From assembly GCA_963837815.1 (NCBI GenBank), contig CAWIOS010000012.1, positions 1,116,001-1,180,000 on the forward strand: a stretch of DNA of 64,000 bases. The letters are read 5' to 3'. Under the pieces are notes generated by a model. It was not told the origin of the DNA. It searched no databases and saw nothing but the letters and a program-made list of their open reading frames with translations. Position numbers and translations under genes: made by a program. The stretch comes from Fen-1273 sp963837815 (GTDB taxonomy: Bacteria; Bacteroidota; Ignavibacteria; UBA10030; UBA6906). Of the stretch, positions 59,781 through 64,000 are shown one piece after another (the stretch's first letter is position 1; every line of letters begins with the position of its first letter).

Positions 59781-59834
59781 ACCAGGTCAAGACCGACACA
59801 TGACGTTTGACTATCCTGCACACCCGTGCCTTCA

Positions 59835-60170
59835 ATGACCAGCAAAGAGGAGTATCTCCCCGAGCGTCCGACCCCCGTCAAGTTCACGTTGAAGGATCGA
59901 AACCTGATACTCGGCCTCATTGCGCGCTAGGAGGATCTGGCAAGCAGATTCAAGATTGCACGAATCAGGCGTGGAAGAATTTTCGTGCTCCTGAGTGGCT
60001 ATGATATGTGCGATCTCATGTGCCAGGTTGAGCGGGCAGCAGGTCGTGAAATGAACCCGAAGAAGAGGCGAAACCTCAAAATACTGCGCTCAAAGTTCCC
60101 CCTCCTGTTTGATCTGCAATCCTTCCGGACAGCGACTGAAACCGACTACTGGAGTTCGGACGAGAATTGA
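59835..60170 (+). pseudogene. Small gene interrupted by an in-frame TAG
   Basis: One frame of 110 sense codons is broken once by TAG at 59928-59930. Before it: MTSKEEYLPERP and KFTLKDRNLILGLIAR. After it: EDLASRFKIARIRRGRIFVL, then SGYDMCDLMCQVERA. The two halves read as one small helical protein. I cannot name a family, so the original residue is unknown. No ribosome site is seen before the ATG. Together with 30204-31256 it is the second TAG-interrupted frame in the window. Confidence 0.4.
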
Positions 60171-60405
60171 CTAACTGGGAGGCCGTCTGAATCAAGGTCT
60201 GACGCGCGCCCCCGCAGAGTCAGCGCTGAGGCGTATTGAGGCTGGAATTTTGACGCTTTGCGCACTCGAGAAGCTGACGCACAGTTCGCCTTTTTAGGAC
60301 AGTGAAGTGCTAAGCGTGCCCAGACCCGGGGGACGGGAGGTCCAATTGGAGGGGAATATGAGCGATCAGGCTGATGCTCCTTCGACGGGGATCCCGCAAG
60401 CTGAC

Positions 60406-60771
60406 TTATCCATGCCTTTTCACCGCCTTCGAACGCCCTGGCGCTCGCGTCGCAACGAACGACGACTCGTCGCCCATATGAAAAAACAATCGCCCCCGAA
60501 GTTGCCCTCCGTCGAGTATCGCCCAGGCTCGACCGGACACCTCATCTCCCTCATCATGCCCCTGGAATAAGAACTCGACCGCCGGGAATCCATCACGACG
60601 TGCGACTCGATAGTCTAACCAGACTTCAACTGCGATAAACCTCGTCTCACCCTCATGATCTTTCCTCAAAGATAGTGTTGCCGGAGCGACAAGGTTCAGG
60701 TCATTTATATCCCACATCTCCATCTCAGAGATGCGCCATTCCCCTATGAAGTCTTTCTCACCAGAAGTCAT
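60406..60771 (-). CDS. Conserved hypothetical protein
   Basis: A 121-residue protein: FIGEWRISEMEMWD, DLVAPATLSL-type strands, VEVWLDYRVARRDGFPAVEF and GQLRGRLFFHMGDESSFVA. This short all-beta family is widespread in bacteria and has no known function as far as I recall. The ATG at 60771 follows GGAGG. The longer open frame (to 60876) is not supported. It is convergent with nothing close and stands alone. Confidence 0.7.
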   Translation of the reverse strand: MTSGEKDFIGEWRISEMEMWDINDLNLVAPATLSLRKDHEGETRFIAVEVWLDYRVARRDGFPAVEFLFQGHDEGDEVSGRAWAILDGGQLRGRLFFHMGDESSFVATRAPGRSKAVKRHG

Positions 60772-61327
60772 CCGAACTGCACCTCCATGTTGAGTTGAAG
60801 GGGTTCGTGTTCCTGCATCAATATACGCATGAGCTGCCCGCACATCAACCGTGAACATCAATGGCAACGAGCTCAACAGCGATGTGCTGTCCTGCGAATT
60901 GCATTTGGAGCTTCAGATTACTCGGACACACTCCAAGTTCGCCTGCATGTCCGTCTCCCACCCCACATCTCGCCGACTTCCCCCGGAGACCTCTGGAATG
61001 TGAGTTGGGCGTTGCGCATATTTGTGAATGTGATCATGAGGTCAATCTATGGGACGCGCCATCAATTTCAATGTAAGTCAGTTCATGGACACAAGGGGAG
61101 AGATTTCCGTCACGTCCCCCCCTGAACGGTTGACCGCCGCCTTTCTTCGGGGAATCGTTGCATGGGTAACAACGCGCCAGGCGACGATTCCCATGATAAC
61201 AAACATCACGTGTAGACATGTGCGGCCCCGCAAAATGCGGGGGATTGATTGCAGCGCACATTATGCCGGGCACAAACAAAATCAGATATGTCTGCCAGGA
61301 GTGCGGAGAAACAGGAAGGATACTCGG
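60772..61327. other. Intergenic region upstream of the winged-helix/TOTE genes
   Basis: About 555 bp. At 61226-61242 CCCCGCA-aaa-TGCGGGG forms a perfect small hairpin. CACCCCACATCTC at 60958-60970 recurs on the minus strand of conserved element A (44421-44480), possibly by chance. Several overlapping short plus-strand frames exist, one with a zinc-ribbon-like RYVCQECGE (61218-61412), but none has support as a gene. Confidence 0.35.
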
Positions 61328-61678
61328 ATGGGAAAAGACTCCCTGGAACATGACGGCGAGGAATCACCCGGGGAAGCCGGAGGACAGCACGGGCCCAGTG
61401 TCTACCCGCTGACCAGGGAAAAACCCGGTCTTCCGCTGGAATTAGGGAGGTTGGGCCCTATCGAGAAGGAAATACTCGACTATCTCCGCCGATACCCTCG
61501 CGCTTCAGATACGGTTGAAGGTATTACCCGGTATTGGCTGGAGGGTGGGGAGGACGCCCACGGAGATTTCGAAGTGCAAGAGGCGCTGGAAAACCTCGAG
61601 AGGAATGGACTGATTTCCGTGCGCGCGGGACCCTCGGACAGAAAAACGTACACGGTGAACACGAAGCGGAACAACTGA
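61328..61678 (+). CDS. Winged-helix-like protein (paralogue of 44105-44326)
   Basis: A 116-residue protein. The first 40 residues are Gly/Glu-rich and probably disordered. The rest, GPIEKEILDYLRRYPRASDT, VEGITRYWLEGG and VQEALENLERNGLISV with a final basic wing, reads as a winged helix and matches the small protein of the radical SAM region. AAGGA precedes the ATG at 61328. It ends 26 bp before the TOTE-type primase-helicase gene on the same strand and may regulate or serve it. Confidence 0.65.
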   Translation: MGKDSLEHDGEESPGEAGGQHGPSVYPLTREKPGLPLELGRLGPIEKEILDYLRRYPRASDTVEGITRYWLEGGEDAHGDFEVQEALENLERNGLISVRAGPSDRKTYTVNTKRNN

Positions 61679-61704
61679 AACCTGCAAATAGAGGGAAATC
61701 CCGT

Positions 61705-64000
61705 TTGTCGCGCCGCGACGAAATAATCCTTGAGATTACTCGAGAACAGGATCGACTGAGAAAGCTCCGCTCCGCGATCAAGCAGAGCAGCGAATCACTT
61801 GAAGCGCTGCAGGCGGAGCTTGAAAGAATCCCGGCGGACGTCCCCGGCATCGAGTTTTCTCCAGAACCGGTGGACGAGAGCTCACCATCCCTTTCCAATT
61901 CCGAAAAAGTAAGGATATTCCGGTCGCTCCTCCGGGGGCGAGAGGATGTTTTTCCGAGACGATGGGAAAACTCCAGAAGCGGGAAGTCAGGGTATGCCCC
62001 GGCGTGCAGCAATGACTGGAAGGCCGGGTTATGCGAGAAGATCGGAGCAAGAAATGCCGCGAAGAGACCCGGGACCATCTGCGGGAATTGCCACCACCAG
62101 GCCTTTTTGCCCGTCACAGATGAAGAGGTAATAAGGCATCTCACCGGCGGGCATGTCATGGGCGTGTACCCCCTCCTCCGTGATGAGACATGCTGGTTCC
62201 TGGCGGCCGACTTCGACAAAAAGTCCTGGGACGAAGACGTAACGGCATTCGCGAGAACCTGTGAGGCGCACGGTGTGCAGGTGTCGATTGAGAGGTCACG
62301 CTCGGGGAACGGCGCCCACGCCTGGATATTCTTTTCATCGCCGGTCCAGGCATCAATTGCCCGTTCGATGGGTTGCTTTCTGATCACGCAGACCATGGCG
62401 CGCAGGCTCCAGGTTTCGATGGATTCATACGACCGATTCCTCCCCAATCAGGACACCATGCCCAAAGGGGGATTCGGCAACCTCATAGCCCTCCCTCTCC
62501 AGAAAGCAGCCTGCGAACAGGGAAACTCGGTATTCGTCGATGTATCGCTCGTTCGATATCCCGATCAGTGGGGTGCGCTGAAGGGATTCACCCGAATCGA
62601 ACCAGCACTCGCCCGGAGTATCGCAAAGGATGCGGACAATTCGGGCAGCCTGTTCGCACTCCGGAGCTCAGAGGGCGAAACAGATGGTGAGCATCCTCCG
62701 GTGAAGAGAATATCTATCGAACTGGACTCCGTAAGTGAACCGGTAGGACCGTTCCCCTCGACTGTTAACGCAGTATTCTCACAAAACCTGGTCATCCAAA
62801 AGACAGGGCTTCCCTCATCGCTTATACTGAAGATAAGGCAACTGGCGGCGTTCCAGAATCCGGAATTCTTCAAAAGGCAGAACCTGCGGCTTTCCACGGC
62901 TCTCACGCCGCGTGTCATTTCCTGTTTTGAAGAATCAGACACGTCGATCGCGATCCCCCGGGGCTGTCATGAACAGGTCGAAGAGCTCTTCCACCAGATC
63001 GGGTCGACCCTTAATTTCATCGATGAGCGCACAGCGGGAACACCGCTGGACCTTACTTTCCAAGGCACGCTTACTTCTGTGCAGACTCGGGCCGCCGAGT
63101 CGCTCCTGAAACACGACATGGGTGTCCTCGTTGCCCCTCCAGGGTTCGGGAAGACAGTACTTGGGATAAACCTGATTGCCGCGCGGAGGACGAATACTCT
63201 GGTTCTCGTTCATCGAAAGGAGCTGTTGAACCTCTGGGTTGTTCAGATTGAGCATTATCTTGGGATTCCCCGGGACGCAATCGGTCAGATCGGCGCCGGT
63301 ACACGGACTCCCACGGGAAACATTGACGTGGCCATGATCCAGAGCCTCGTCCACAAGGAAAACGTCGATAGCCTGGTTACGGGATACGGCCACATCGTGG
63401 CAGATGAGTGTCACCATTTACCCGCCGCGTCGTTTGAGAGGGTCATGGCGACTGCAAAAGCCCGGTATCTAACCGGGCTCACCGCGACCCTGCAAAGACG
63501 GGACGGGCACCATCCGATCATCCAGATGCAACTCGGTCCGGTCAGATTCAAAGTGCAGGCAAACAGCCAGGCCGCCCGCAATCCATTCAAGTATCGATTG
63601 ATCGCCAGAGAAACCACTTTCAGGCCTCCCCCCCACGTGTCTGAAGATTCGGGGATACAGGAAATGTACTCCGCGCTCGCTTCGGATCAGGACCGTAACG
63701 ACCTCATTTTCGACGATGTGATCCAGGCCCTGGAAGAGAGACGTTCACCGATTCTCCTGACTGAACGGCGGGACCACCTCGAGCACTTTGCAGAGCGATT
63801 GCGACGGTTCACGCACAACATGATCGTTCTTCACGGCCAGATGAAGAAATCCGAGCGGTTGGCGATGCTGGCACGCCTGGCCGCGGTCCCGGAAGGAGAT
63901 GAACGGCTGATACTTGCTACCGGGCGATACATCGGAGAAGGCTTCGATGACGCCCGGCTAGACACGCTGTTTCTCGCCCTTCCGGTTTCGTGGAAGGGAA
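61705..64000 (+). CDS. TOTE-type primase-helicase protein, 5' part
   Basis: The frame runs from TTG 61705 (GAGGGAAA upstream) past the window edge; 765 codons are visible. It opens with a coiled coil (REQDRLRKLRSAIK). Residues 70-320 match the archaeo-eukaryotic primase domain of TOTE conflict systems: RSLLRGREDVFPRRWENSRS, a Cys cluster (CSNDWKAGLC.. CGNCHHQAFLP), LAADFDKKSW with the catalytic Asp pair near 168, SRSGNGAHAWIFF, and GNLIALPLQKAACEQGNSVF. A superfamily 2 helicase follows: APPGFGKT (about 475), VADECHHLPA (about 565) and GRYIGEGFDDARLDTLFLA. Later TOTE effector domains would lie outside. Such systems are predicted anti-phage conflict devices. Confidence 0.85.
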   Translation, partial: MSRRDEIILEITREQDRLRKLRSAIKQSSESLEALQAELERIPADVPGIEFSPEPVDESSPSLSNSEKVRIFRSLLRGREDVFPRRWENSRSGKSGYAPACSNDWKAGLCEKIGARNAAKRPGTICGNCHHQAFLPVTDEEVIRHLTGGHVMGVYPLLRDETCWFLAADFDKKSWDEDVTAFARTCEAHGVQVSIERSRSGNGAHAWIFFSSPVQASIARSMGCFLITQTMARRLQVSMDSYDRFLPNQDTMPKGGFGNLIALPLQKAACEQGNSVFVDVSLVRYPDQWGALKGFTRIEPALARSIAKDADNSGSLFALRSSEGETDGEHPPVKRISIELDSVSEPVGPFPSTVNAVFSQNLVIQKTGLPSSLILKIRQLAAFQNPEFFKRQNLRLSTALTPRVISCFEESDTSIAIPRGCHEQVEELFHQIGSTLNFIDERTAGTPLDLTFQGTLTSVQTRAAESLLKHDMGVLVAPPGFGKTVLGINLIAARRTNTLVLVHRKELLNLWVVQIEHYLGIPRDAIGQIGAGTRTPTGNIDVAMIQSLVHKENVDSLVTGYGHIVADECHHLPAASFERVMATAKARYLTGLTATLQRRDGHHPIIQMQLGPVRFKVQANSQAARNPFKYRLIARETTFRPPPHVSEDSGIQEMYSALASDQDRNDLIFDDVIQALEERRSPILLTERRDHLEHFAERLRRFTHNMIVLHGQMKKSERLAMLARLAAVPEGDERLILATGRYIGEGFDDARLDTLFLALPVSWKG

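Noticed and set aside
30585..59930. TAG recoding (pyrrolysine or suppressor) to explain two interrupted genes
   Set aside because: Several neighbouring intact genes end with TAG (for example those at 730, 1770 and 3067), and one case fits a simple Trp to stop change.
60930..60980. Third copy of the conserved element (CACCCCACATCTC at 60958-60970)
   Set aside because: Only 13 bases agree. Repeats of this length are expected by chance in 64 kb.
61218..61412. RadA-like zinc-ribbon gene (RYVCQECGE)
   Set aside because: Only one CxxC pair is present, the second is missing, there is no ribosome site, and the frame overlaps the supported gene at 61328.

Overview
The window looks like chromosomal DNA of an uncultured Bacteroidota/Ignavibacteria-type bacterium. 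Two secreted proteins (13387-14592 and 20971-22707) end in a type IX secretion C-terminal domain with the NPFNP motif that is common in Ignavibacteria and relatives. Shine-Dalgarno motifs (AGGAGG-like) are easy to see, TTG and GTG starts occur, and TAG is an ordinary stop codon. No rRNA, tRNA, phage structural module, IS element or CRISPR array was recognised. The lineage is an inference.

Layout. 0-6 kb: the end of an NmrA-like gene, then a minus-strand set of M28 peptidase, isoprenylcysteine-methyltransferase-like protein and acid-phosphatase-type phosphoesterase. 6-10 kb: a bactofilin-like membrane protein, a possible double-glycine-leader peptide, and convergent cysK and cysE, whose leaders carry similar terminator-like hairpins about 64 nt before the start codons. 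10-13.2 kb: a Mug-like gene coupled to a truncated M20 peptidase, and a SatD/DUF3307-like pair preceded by six palindromes at an exact 28-bp period. 13-30 kb: secreted BNR and DUF4185 proteins, a Ser/Thr kinase with TPRs, a C45-type hydrolase, a CrtI-like oxidoreductase, a CPBP protease, GrpE and a CbpA-type DnaJ, a secreted intradiol dioxygenase and a quinone-oxidoreductase-like enzyme.

30.2-32 kb is a decay zone: a DUF7309/DUF6930-type gene with an in-frame TAG, a stray C-terminal copy of the protein at 51504-53192, and a 5'-truncated cysteine hydrolase. 32-44 kb is a long co-directional minus-strand run: secreted and outer-membrane-like proteins, PLD-type phosphodiesterase, amidohydrolase, metallophosphoesterase, membrane proteins and a GH23-like muramidase. 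I know no described system with this composition.

44-50 kb holds the best candidate for an undescribed system: two radical SAM/SPASM proteins around two small proteins, plus a sigma-54-type regulator and a small winged-helix-like protein, bracketed by two copies of a conserved 40-60 bp element. It resembles a peptide-modification (RiPP-like) locus, but no substrate is proven.

50-54 kb: sialidase-like, large secreted and Gfo/Idh/MocA proteins. 54.6-64 kb is a conflict or defence-type stretch: a three-gene HipBST system with three phased operators, a HigBA-like pair whose toxin mRNA may be leaderless, remnants of a peptidase, small hypothetical genes, and the start of a TOTE-type primase-helicase running off the right edge.
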